Assembly (NCBI GenBank): GCA_947499505.1
Contig: CANMOQ010000001.1
Coordinates: 292,037-356,036 of the forward strand
Reading direction: 5' to 3'
Length of the DNA: 64,000 nt
Source: an uncultured Erythrobacter sp.
GTDB lineage: Bacteria > Pseudomonadota > Alphaproteobacteria > Sphingomonadales > Sphingomonadaceae
The translations under genes were made by a program, and so were the position numbers. The notes under the pieces are model-generated. The model worked only from the letters and a program-made list of their open reading frames with translations. It did no database searches and was not told the DNA's origin. Positions 1 through 7,565 of the stretch are shown piece after piece (position 1 is the first letter of the stretch; each line of letters opens with the position of its first letter).

Positions 1-1
1 G

Positions 2-1375
2 CGCACGGCCTATGCTGATTATTCATCATGGTATAGCGAGCAGAAGAATGACCTTCTGCGCCGCAAAGCCAAGGATGCGGACGAGAGCTTTCGCCGCACC
101 GGGATTACCTTCAATGTCTATGGTGAGGATGAGGCCGAAGAGCGCCTGATCCCGTTCGATATGGTCCCGCGCATTATCACGGCGGGTGAATGGCGGCGGC
201 TGACCAAGGGGATTGAGCAGCGCGTGCGCGCGCTCAACGCCTTCCTTTATGATCTGTACCACCGGCAGGAGATCATTCGCGCTGGCCGCCTGCCAGAGCG
301 GCTGCTGCGCAATAATGACGCATGGCTGCCCAATATGGTCGGCTTCACCCCGCCGGGCGGGATTTACACGCATATCGTCGGCATTGATCTGGTGCGCACC
401 GGGCCGGATGAATTCTTCGTGCTGGAAGACAACGCGCGGACCCCATCGGGCGTGTCCTACATGCTTGAAAACCGCGAGACGATGATGTCGATGTTCCCGG
501 ATCTCTTCTCCCGCATCGGGGTGGAGAGCGTCTCAAACTATCCGCGACGCCTTGCGCGCAGCCTGGCCGCATGCGCGCCGGAGGGCACGAGGGGTAAGCC
601 GAACGTCACGGTGCTGACGCCGGGCATCTACAATTCGGCCTATTTCGAGCACGCCTTTCTGGCTGATCAGATGGGTGCCACCCTCGTTGAGGCGAGCGAT
701 CTGCGCGTGGTCGATGGCAAGGTGCAAATGCGCTGCACCGATGGCTATGCTCAAGTGGATGTGATCTATCGCCGGGTGGATGACGATTATCTCGACCCGC
801 TGACATTCAATCCGGACAGCGTGCTGGGCATTCCCGGCATCATGGACGTTTATCGCGCGGGCAATGTCACCATCGCCAATGCGCCGGGCACGGGCGTATC
901 GGACGACAAGGCGATCTACAGCTTCATGCCAGAGATCGTAGAGTTCTACACGGGCGAGAAGCCGCTGTTGCCCAATGTGCAAACGTGGCGCTGCGCCGAT
1001 GATGACAGCTTGGCCTATGTGCTCGACAATCTGGACGAACTGGTGGTGAAAGAAGTTCATGGCTCTGGCGGCTACGGCATGCTGATCGGGCCGACCGCAT
1101 CGAAGCGCGAGATCAAGAAATTCCGTGCCAAGCTGGAAGCCAACCCGGAAAACTACATCGCTCAGCCGACGCTGGCCTTGTCGACCTGTCCGATCTTCAC
1201 TCGCAAGGGGCTCGCGCCGCGTCACGTCGACCTGCGCCCGTTCGTGTTGGTGTCGCCTGACGGCATCGACATCACGCCGGGCGGTTTGACCCGTGTAGCC
1301 CTCAAAGATGGCTCGTTGGTGGTCAATTCCAGCCAGGGCGGCGGCACCAAAGACACTTGGGTCCTGAAGGACTAG
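2..1375 (+). CDS. Circularly permuted ATP-grasp protein (5' end outside window)
   Basis: The frame is open from base 2, so the gene begins before the window. 457 residues are visible, nearly the usual length of about 480. Family hallmarks are GITFNVYG (visible residues 34-41), EDNARTPSGV (about 142-151) and a C-terminal block ending NSSQGGGTKDTWVL. This family (old DUF404/DUF407) consists of predicted ATP-dependent amidoligases that join amino or peptide groups. It is followed by alpha-E, transglutaminase and Anbu genes, a cluster proposed in comparative genomics to make or modify a peptide or peptide tag and degrade it. The true substrate is not known. The family call is firm; the role is inferred from family and neighbours. 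Confidence 0.93.
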   Translation, partial: RTAYADYSSWYSEQKNDLLRRKAKDADESFRRTGITFNVYGEDEAEERLIPFDMVPRIITAGEWRRLTKGIEQRVRALNAFLYDLYHRQEIIRAGRLPERLLRNNDAWLPNMVGFTPPGGIYTHIVGIDLVRTGPDEFFVLEDNARTPSGVSYMLENRETMMSMFPDLFSRIGVESVSNYPRRLARSLAACAPEGTRGKPNVTVLTPGIYNSAYFEHAFLADQMGATLVEASDLRVVDGKVQMRCTDGYAQVDVIYRRVDDDYLDPLTFNPDSVLGIPGIMDVYRAGNVTIANAPGTGVSDDKAIYSFMPEIVEFYTGEKPLLPNVQTWRCADDDSLAYVLDNLDELVVKEVHGSGGYGMLIGPTASKREIKKFRAKLEANPENYIAQPTLALSTCPIFTRKGLAPRHVDLRPFVLVSPDGIDITPGGLTRVALKDGSLVVNSSQGGGTKDTWVLKD

Positions 1376-1392
1376 GGGCGGGGAACGGCACG

Positions 1393-2337
1393 ATGTTAGG
1401 ACGCACCGCCAATGGCATGTTTTGGATGTTCCGCTATCTGGAGCGGGCCGAAAACACTGCGCGGCTTTTAGAAGCGGGGCTGCGCATGGCGCTGACCCGG
1501 GACACCGCGACGGCCGAGGAAGAATGGCGCTCTGTCATCGCGACCTCTGGTCAGCGGGCAGCCTATGAAACCTCGCATGAGGATTACACCGGGCAGCAGG
1601 TGTGGAACTTCATCCTGCGCGACCGCGATAACCCGGCCAGCGTGCGCGAAATGTTTGGCGATGTGCGGACCAATGCGCGCATGGCGCGGACCAATATCTC
1701 CAGCGAAGTCTGGGCTGCGGTCAATGAGAACTGGATGGCGCTGGAAGACGCGCTGAGGCGCCCGGTCGGGCAAAATTCCGTCGGCGATGTGGTTGCCATG
1801 ATCCGCCGCGCGGGCACGCTGGTGCACGGCGCAGTGGAGGGCTCAATGCTGCGCAATGAAGCCTACCACTTTGCGCGCGCTGGCACCTTTATCGAACGCG
1901 CGGAAAGCACGGCGCGCATCCTCGATATGAAGTACTACCTGCTGCTGCCAACGCTTGGCCATGTTGGCTCGCGGATTGACAGCGGGCAATGGGAGCAAGT
2001 GCTGCGCTCCGTCGCCGGGGCGAGCGCCTACACTTGGCTGCACGCCGGACGGATCGAAGCGCGCGGCATTGTTGAATTCCTGGTGCTGGATGATCGCTTC
2101 CCGCGCAGCCTGGCCTTTTGCCGCAGCGCGCTGCGCGATCAATTGGCCGCCTTGGCCCGTATTCATGGGCGCGAGGGCGAGTGCAATTCTCTGATGCGAG
2201 AGGCCGATATGGAGATTGCCGATATCACCGTGGACCAGATATTCGACCAAGGCCTGCACGATTTCCTGCTGAGTTTCATGCATAGCAATGTCGCGATCAG
2301 CACCGCGATTGCCAGCGATTACAGGTTCCACCACTGA
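1393..2337 (+). CDS. Alpha-E domain protein (DUF403)
   Basis: A 314-residue, largely helical protein starting MLGRTANGMFWMFRYLERAE, the standard opening of the alpha-E family. I chose the ATG at 1393 because it follows a purine-rich GGGGCGGGGA and matches that opening; a TTG at 1357 would overlap the upstream gene and add residues the family lacks. The family has no established activity and is nearly always encoded between the ATP-grasp and transglutaminase genes, so a partner or scaffold role is inferred. Its TGA stop shares one base with the next ATG (TGATG), which suggests translational coupling. Confidence 0.93.
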   Translation: MLGRTANGMFWMFRYLERAENTARLLEAGLRMALTRDTATAEEEWRSVIATSGQRAAYETSHEDYTGQQVWNFILRDRDNPASVREMFGDVRTNARMARTNISSEVWAAVNENWMALEDALRRPVGQNSVGDVVAMIRRAGTLVHGAVEGSMLRNEAYHFARAGTFIERAESTARILDMKYYLLLPTLGHVGSRIDSGQWEQVLRSVAGASAYTWLHAGRIEARGIVEFLVLDDRFPRSLAFCRSALRDQLAALARIHGREGECNSLMREADMEIADITVDQIFDQGLHDFLLSFMHSNVAISTAIASDYRFHH

Positions 2338-3161
2338 TGCGTCTCTCAATCCGCCACACCACCCGCTACAGCTTCACTGATCCCGTGGTCCACGCGCTTC
2401 AGCGGCTGCGCCTGACGCCGAAAGAGACACAGGGTCAAAAGATCCTGGATTGGCAGATGGAGTATGAAAACGCGCACAGCGAGCTGGAATATGACGACCA
2501 GCATTTCAACACTGTCACGCTGATCGCGCTGGAGCCCGGCGCTCAGGAGGTGAGCGTGACCTGCCGCGGCGTGGTGGAGACGGAAGACAATGCGGGCGTC
2601 ATTGGCCGCCATTCGGGCCACTTGCCGCTGTGGAGCTTTCTGGGCCAAACCAAGCTGACCAAGCCGGGTCCAAAACTGCGCGCGCTTGTGCGCGAAGTGG
2701 ACACCGGCGAGGGTGATGGTCAGAGCGACAAGCTCAATTTCCTCCACGCACTCTCCGCAGCTATCCGTGATCAGGTCGCCTACCGCACCGGCTCCACCGG
2801 GGTCAGCACGACGTCAGAAGAGGCGATTGAGGCGGGCGAGGGAGTGTGTCAGGACCACACGCATATCTTCCTTGCCGCTGCGCGCATGGCCGATATTCCT
2901 GCCCGCTATGTCAGCGGCTATCTGATGATGAATGATCGGATCGATCAAGAGGCCAGCCACGCCTGGGCCGAAGCGCATATTGATGGGCTGGGCTGGGTCG
3001 GATTTGATATCTCTAACGGGATCAGCCCCGATCCGCGTTATGTTCGCGTTGCCACGGGCCGAGACTACCGCGACGCCGCTCCGGTCACTGGGATCAGCTT
3101 TGGATCGGCCCAGCAATCGCTCAAGGTCGAAGTTGCCGTAGAACAGCAAAGCCAGCAATAG
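2337..3161 (+). CDS. Transglutaminase-like cysteine protease/amidase family protein
   Basis: A 274-residue protein with an N-terminal beta-rich bacterial transglutaminase-like domain (about 1-100) and a papain-fold catalytic core. The triad is visible as Cys171 in GEGVCQDHTHIF, His208 in ASHAWAEA and Asp224 in GFDISNG. There is no signal peptide, so it is probably cytoplasmic. Members hydrolyse or exchange amide bonds. The start overlaps the alpha-E stop by one base. In the Anbu cluster it is expected to act on the same unknown peptide as the ATP-grasp enzyme, making or removing a linkage. Confidence 0.93.
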   Translation: MRLSIRHTTRYSFTDPVVHALQRLRLTPKETQGQKILDWQMEYENAHSELEYDDQHFNTVTLIALEPGAQEVSVTCRGVVETEDNAGVIGRHSGHLPLWSFLGQTKLTKPGPKLRALVREVDTGEGDGQSDKLNFLHALSAAIRDQVAYRTGSTGVSTTSEEAIEAGEGVCQDHTHIFLAAARMADIPARYVSGYLMMNDRIDQEASHAWAEAHIDGLGWVGFDISNGISPDPRYVRVATGRDYRDAAPVTGISFGSAQQSLKVEVAVEQQSQQ

Positions 3162-3234
3162 GAGCACACAATATCGCTTTGCGGCGTGAGGCAAGTCAGC
3201 TAATTGCGCCCTCTAATAACTATAAGAGAATCAT

Positions 3235-3981
3235 ATGACATATTGCGTTGGCATGATGCTGGACCGCGGCCTGGTTTTGATGAGCGACACGCGCACCAAT
3301 TCGGGCGTCGACAACATTTCGGTGTTCCGCAAGATGTTCCATTGGAGCGTCCCGGGCGAGCGTATGATTACCGTCATGACCGCTGGCAATTTGGCCACCA
3401 CCCAAGCCGTGATTGGTAAGCTGGAGGAACGCACCAAAGAGCCTGACGAGCGCGAGAACACTTTGTTCAAATCGCCGACCATGTTTCAGGTCGCCTCTGA
3501 CATTGGCAAGCTGCTGCGCACGACGATCGAAGAACGTCAAAGCGCCAATGGAGACCGAGGGCGGGGCAAGTTCACCGCCACGATCATCGTCGCTGGCCAG
3601 ATCGCAGGCATGGAGCCGCGATTGTTCATGATCTACCCAGAGGGTAATTTCATCGAAGCCAGTCTCGACACACCGTTCTTCCAGATTGGCGAAACTAAAT
3701 ACGGCCGCCCGATTATCCTGCGCGGCTATGACCGCGACATGAGCTTTGAAGATGCGGTGAAATTGCTGATGGTGTCGTTCGACAGCACGCTTAAGGCGAA
3801 CCTGTCGGTCGGGCTGCCGCTCGACCTGATGGTGATTGGCCGCGATGACTTTGCGCCAACGCATCAGCACCGGATTACGCATGATGATCCCTATTTCGAC
3901 TCGATCTCATCGAGCTGGGGCGATGCGCTAAAATCGGCATTTCACTCTTTGCCGGATTACAGTTTCGCCCCGAAAATCTAG
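3235..3981 (+). CDS. Anbu-type proteasome homologue (proteasome-type protease)
   Basis: A 248-residue member of the Anbu family, a third bacterial proteasome-like group besides HslV and the actinobacterial 20S beta subunit. It opens MTYCVGMMLDRGLVLMSDTR; removal of Met would expose Thr2 as the N-terminal nucleophile, and the following LDRGLVLMSDTRTNSG block is the usual core of this Ntn-hydrolase fold. No dedicated ATPase partner is encoded nearby. It lies 73 bases after the transglutaminase stop behind an AAGAGAA-like ribosome site, and is probably the last gene of the ATP-grasp/alpha-E/transglutaminase operon. Its natural substrate is unknown. Confidence 0.93.
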   Translation: MTYCVGMMLDRGLVLMSDTRTNSGVDNISVFRKMFHWSVPGERMITVMTAGNLATTQAVIGKLEERTKEPDERENTLFKSPTMFQVASDIGKLLRTTIEERQSANGDRGRGKFTATIIVAGQIAGMEPRLFMIYPEGNFIEASLDTPFFQIGETKYGRPIILRGYDRDMSFEDAVKLLMVSFDSTLKANLSVGLPLDLMVIGRDDFAPTHQHRITHDDPYFDSISSSWGDALKSAFHSLPDYSFAPKI

Positions 3982-4133
3982 TGATTTGACCTGATCCGCG
4001 AAAACACTGAGCGCCTACACAAGCTGTTGCATCCATTTTGGACCTCGCGGTCCCCTCCGAGCCAGTTCAGGTCTACTTGACAACGGATCAAACTCGGGAT
4101 GATTCCATATGGGGAAGTGCGCATTCAAGATGA

Positions 4134-4757
4134 ATGACACGCAAAGCCATCCTCCACTTCATCGACTCTTCCAGCCGTCATAGGGCGGAATTGTCTCGCG
4201 CAGGGTTTGCCCTTGGCCACCACTGCGAAGTCTATGGCGATCTAAGTGATCTTTCGGCGCATCCGCCGCGAGATGGGATCATAATTGCTCGCGATGCGAT
4301 CGAGGAAGGTGGTGTTGCCATGATCCTCGAACGGCTCAGCAAGCTGGGCGTTTGGCTGCCGCTGATTGCCGTTGAGGAGCAGCCAAAGCCGGGCCGTATC
4401 GTTGAAGCGATCAAGGCCGGTGCGCTCGATTACTTACTGATGCCGATCGATCCAGAACGCTTTTCGCGATGCCTCACCCGAATTGAGAAAGAAGCTGAAG
4501 TGTTCGGCGCGGCGCGTCGTCGCATGATCGAGGCACGCAGCCGCATTTCCAGCCTTTCCAATAGAGAGCGCGAGGTGCTCGATTGGCTGGCCGAGGGCAG
4601 CAGCAATAAGGTGATCGCAAGAGAGCTCGACATCAGCCCACGCACCGTTGAAATCCACCGCGCCAATATGATGAGCAAGCTGGGCGCTAGACATGCAGCT
4701 GAGGCGGTGCGCCTGAAGATAGAGGCGAAGCTGGAGCCGGAGATGCCGGTTGAGTAG
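4134..4757 (+). CDS. LuxR/FixJ-type regulator with degenerate receiver domain
   Basis: 207 residues. Residues about 1-120 have the size and order of a receiver (including a KAGALDYLLMPIDPERF stretch), but key residues are not canonical: the acidic pair near the N-terminus reads FIDSS, the phosphorylation-site region reads GIIIARDAIEE, the conserved Thr/Ser is replaced in IAVEEQ, and the conserved Lys before Pro is Met. Residues about 140-200 are a clear LuxR/GerE helix-turn-helix (LSNREREVLDWLAEG, then ISPRTVEIHRANMMSKLGA). I infer a DNA-binding regulator that may not be controlled by ordinary phosphorylation. No cognate kinase is adjacent. Its target is unknown, though it lies just downstream of the Anbu cluster. 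Confidence 0.88.
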   Translation: MTRKAILHFIDSSSRHRAELSRAGFALGHHCEVYGDLSDLSAHPPRDGIIIARDAIEEGGVAMILERLSKLGVWLPLIAVEEQPKPGRIVEAIKAGALDYLLMPIDPERFSRCLTRIEKEAEVFGAARRRMIEARSRISSLSNREREVLDWLAEGSSNKVIARELDISPRTVEIHRANMMSKLGARHAAEAVRLKIEAKLEPEMPVE

Positions 4758-4829
4758 GCGCGGCGAGGGGCGATGGCCTGTTACTAGGCTATGGCGCCCG
4801 CCGACTCTGAAGTCGCTGATCCAGTCGGC

Positions 4830-5570
4830 TTAGCGACAGAAGCTGCCGTCTGTGCCTTCGACGTGGAAATGGTCTTCATGGGCGCGGTTGTAATCGGGCC
4901 CGAGCACCGTTCCGAAGCGTTTGCAGGCACTCTTATGCACCACCCTGAGGAACTCGCGTTCCGCTGCGCTGCCGCGCGACCAATCGCCTTGTACGCTGAT
5001 GCGGCGGCCATCTTTCAGAACGAAGCCGGAAATATCGATCGCCTCTGCGCGGGCATGGGCGGAGCGGCGCGAGGTGCCAGCGACATTGCGGCATGAGTAA
5101 GATCCCATGGTTTCGATCCGCTCTAGGCCGCTGCCCAGAATTTGCCGGGCAGCTCGGTCAACGCCAAATCGTGCCCATCCATTAAACGCGCTGGCCGTGC
5201 GGCATTGCACAGGGCCGATATTGCTGATCCCAAATCGCGAGCGATCACCCGCCAGGGCTGAGAGCTGCACAGTGCCAAGTGTGCTGCAACCCGGTGCGCC
5301 GTAAGCATCTGGCAGAGGATCAAAGCGGACGCCCGATGCGCTGAGCTGGGCAAAGCAAGTGCGATCAGCTGCTCGGTTTGAGATGTCGCCCTGCGTTGAA
5401 CTGACGGGTGGTTTGCTACCCGTACGCGATGGCGAGCCATTCGAGGAGGGTAATATGCCGCAGCCTGCCAGAGCGGCCGCACTAGCGGTAAGGATAATGA
5501 CGCGCGTGGCGACCGCGAGGCTGGGTTCGCGACTAAGCGGAAGGTCTTGATTTGCTAAGGTGCGTTTCAT
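4830..5570 (-). CDS. Extensin-family lipoprotein (extensin-like C-terminal domain)
   Basis: A 246-residue exported protein. A basic N-terminus and hydrophobic stretch end in a lipobox LAGC (Cys37), so a lipoprotein is likely. The C-terminal half is the bacterial extensin-like domain: paired cysteines, SAHARAEAIDISGF, then HEDHFHVEG. The His-x6-Asp plus His-x-His pattern recalls zinc D,D-carboxypeptidases of the M15 type, which would fit a peptidoglycan role; that is inference. An AGGCGGGA motif precedes the ATG. A CtrA-like box lies 28-43 bases upstream of the start (see 5598-5613). Confidence 0.9.
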   Translation of the reverse strand: MKRTLANQDLPLSREPSLAVATRVIILTASAAALAGCGILPSSNGSPSRTGSKPPVSSTQGDISNRAADRTCFAQLSASGVRFDPLPDAYGAPGCSTLGTVQLSALAGDRSRFGISNIGPVQCRTASAFNGWARFGVDRAARQILGSGLERIETMGSYSCRNVAGTSRRSAHARAEAIDISGFVLKDGRRISVQGDWSRGSAAEREFLRVVHKSACKRFGTVLGPDYNRAHEDHFHVEGTDGSFCR

Positions 5571-5597
5571 GGTCCCGCCTGCATGCCGCAGATATGG

Positions 5598-5613
5598 TTA
5601 ACAACGTGCTAAC
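5598..5613. promoter_or_regulatory. CtrA-like site upstream of the extensin-family gene
   Basis: The sequence TTAACAACGTGCTAAC fits TTAA-N7-CTAAC, one base from the CtrA consensus TTAA-N7-TTAA(C). It sits within a longer imperfect palindrome (GGTTAA...CTAACC). It is close to the start of the minus-strand gene at 5570. The same form recurs at 56796-56811. The call is by pattern only. Confidence 0.5.
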
Positions 5614-5709
5614 CATACTGACTTTGCCAATCCACGGGACCATACGCCCATGCAGCCCGCCGCGGGATTTAGCTGCCTTATCGCAGAGCTGGGGATGTTG
5701 ACCTCAGGC

Positions 5710-6099
5710 CTAAGGCAATTCGTCCGCCACCTGCTCCCACAATTCGATCTTGATGCCGTTTGGATCGAGCAGCCAGGCAAATTTGCCATATCCCTCATCA
5801 GCCTTATCGAGGATTTTTACACCCTTCTTCTTCAGCTTGGCGACAAAGCCATCGAGATCATTCACTCGAAGGTTGATCATAAAGCCGTTCTTACCGGGCT
5901 TGATATATGTGCCGTCGGCAAAATGGCTGATGAGGGAATAGGGGTTGGTCTTGGGCTCTTCGGCCCAAGCCAGCTGCGGCCCATATTCGCCGTCCAGACC
6001 CAAAGTGTCGCGGTACCATTCGCGCGTCGCCGCCGGATCATCGACCACGTAAAATACGCCGCCTAGTCCGGTAATCCGCGGCTCGTCTGTTTCTGCCAT
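5710..6099 (-). CDS. VOC-family (glyoxalase/bleomycin-resistance fold) protein
   Basis: A 129-residue protein with one or two vicinal-oxygen-chelate modules: GLGGVFYVVDDPAATREWYRD at the front and DPNGIKIELWE at the back, the classic ending with a metal-ligand Glu. I chose the ATG at 6099 because GGAGGG lies five bases upstream; a longer frame to 6210 would run into the ccdA 3' end. Such proteins bind a divalent metal and act as lyases, dioxygenases or resistance proteins. The substrate cannot be told from sequence. Confidence 0.88.
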   Translation of the reverse strand: MAETDEPRITGLGGVFYVVDDPAATREWYRDTLGLDGEYGPQLAWAEEPKTNPYSLISHFADGTYIKPGKNGFMINLRVNDLDGFVAKLKKKGVKILDKADEGYGKFAWLLDPNGIKIELWEQVADELP

Positions 6100-6187
6100 C
6101 TCGCCCTCCATCAAAGTTCTGATGGGCGAGCATAGAAAGGTGAACTCAGGCGGTCCAGAGTTGGCTAGCGATGAGGGAGCGCACGAA

Positions 6188-6907
6188 CTAGAAGCGCGTC
6201 GTGAACTCAATCAAACCCTGGGGCAGGGCATCGAGCAGAGCAATCTCGATCACTTTGTCGAAGCCCGTGAGCACCATGACGCCAACCAGCAGCAGAGTGA
6301 TGCCAAACAGAGGCTTGCCGTACTTCGCCAGCGTCATCATCGTCTTGCGGCGCTCTCCAATGGCTTTGCGTGAACCATAGGCGAATGCGAGGATCGAGGT
6401 TGCAACGCCCAATCCGAAGACGAAGAAGATGAAGAAGCTCGCCAGCAAGTCCTGCCCTTGGCTGGCCGCTGCGATTGCAACGCCGAGTGTCGGGCCAACG
6501 CAGGGTGCCCAAACGATGCCGAGCAGCAGGCCGATGGCGAACTGTCCGCCAGCGCCGTCGCCGCTTAGTTTGGACAGGCGCTGATTGCCGAAGTTTGAGA
6601 TCGGCGCGGCGGCAGCGCTGATTGCCACCTGCGCTTGCGGGACCAGTAGAACGACTCCCGCCACCGCCAACAATGCGCCAGCGAACAGGCGGATCGCTTG
6701 CTCATTGATCCCGATGGAATATCCAAACGCGATCACGGTGAAGCCAAACAGGGTGAAACTGGTGACCAGACCCGCCGCCAGGGCGAGGGGGCCAAACTTG
6801 CTCTTGCCCAGGGCTGATGCGACCAAGATCGGCACCAGCGGCAGCACGCAAGGGTTCAGGATCGTCACCAGACCGGCGACAAAGGATAAGAGCGTGCTGC
6901 CTAGCAT
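6188..6907 (-). CDS. ccdA: CcdA-type thiol-disulfide transporter (DsbD transmembrane domain)
   Basis: A 239-residue polytopic membrane protein with about six hydrophobic segments. The two redox cysteines are in the family contexts NPC20VLP and WAPC136VGP. CcdA carries reducing equivalents from cytoplasmic thioredoxin across the inner membrane to periplasmic thiol proteins, including those of cytochrome c maturation. The gene immediately upstream (6969-7370) encodes a membrane-anchored thioredoxin, the natural recipient. The two are probably co-transcribed. Confidence 0.92.
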   Translation of the reverse strand: MLGSTLLSFVAGLVTILNPCVLPLVPILVASALGKSKFGPLALAAGLVTSFTLFGFTVIAFGYSIGINEQAIRLFAGALLAVAGVVLLVPQAQVAISAAAAPISNFGNQRLSKLSGDGAGGQFAIGLLLGIVWAPCVGPTLGVAIAAASQGQDLLASFFIFFVFGLGVATSILAFAYGSRKAIGERRKTMMTLAKYGKPLFGITLLLVGVMVLTGFDKVIEIALLDALPQGLIEFTTRF

Positions 6908-6968
6908 GGCATTGCCTTCAGCTTTCTATGATGCGCGCGCGGCATTGGCCGCGCGCAAACGCGGTGGA

Positions 6969-7370
6969 TTAGAGCGCTTTTAGAATTGCGCTGCGCAGAC
7001 GAGTGCGGTTCGTTTCCGCGATGGTGCGGGCAACTTCCTTTTCGCCTTTGAATACGAGAACGGTCGACTGACGCGGGATGCGGTGCTTGCGCAGGAATGC
7101 CTTTTCATCGTCGAAGTCCACTTTGACGAATTGTACGTTCGCGCTTGCCTTTTCACTGCGAAGTTCATCAAGGATCGGGGCCTGAGCGCGGCAGGTCGGG
7201 CACCAGTCAGCATAGACATCAACCACGATGGTCTTGCCTTTGCCCTGTGCCATGGCAAATTCTGCCGCGTCATAGGTTTGCCAGCCGGATGTGTCAGACT
7301 TGGCAGAGAGTTGCATCGCACCAATGGTGATGGCGCCAATGGCAGCGATAAGGGCAAAGAAACGCATCAT
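6969..7370 (-). CDS. Membrane-anchored periplasmic thioredoxin-fold protein
   Basis: 133 residues. Residues 1-20 form a signal anchor or signal peptide; the rest is a compact thioredoxin fold with active site WC57PTC60 in the context VVDVYADWCPTCRAQAP. The cis-Pro region reads RIPRQSTVLVF. I chose the tandem ATG at 7370 because GGAG lies nine bases upstream; a TTG five codons earlier is less likely. It probably takes electrons from the CcdA encoded next door and reduces periplasmic disulfides. It is shorter than TlpA proteins. Confidence 0.9.
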   Translation of the reverse strand: MMRFFALIAAIGAITIGAMQLSAKSDTSGWQTYDAAEFAMAQGKGKTIVVDVYADWCPTCRAQAPILDELRSEKASANVQFVKVDFDDEKAFLRKHRIPRQSTVLVFKGEKEVARTIAETNRTRLRSAILKAL

Positions 7371-7482
7371 TTTTGTGATCTCCAAAACGGATTATCGGCA
7401 GAGTGCCGACGGGTCGTAATGAAGTTCGCCGCCCTGCCATGCTTGGTTACACAAAAAAGCGAAATTTTTTCGCGCGCATAAG

Positions 7483-7517
7483 AAGAGCCCCGAGCGCGAT
7501 ATGCGCCCGGGGCTCTT
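7483..7517 (-). terminator. Rho-independent terminator after TonB receptor
   Basis: A 10-bp arm AAGAGCCCCG pairs with CGGGGCTCTT and an inner GCGC/GCGC stem extends it. On the minus strand the arm is followed by the pyrimidine-rich TTCTTATG, downstream of the receptor stop at 7566. Confidence 0.7.
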
Positions 7518-7565
7518 AAGTGTCTTGGGCTGGGCCAAGCCGAAGCTCAGCCTGCAAGTCTTGTC

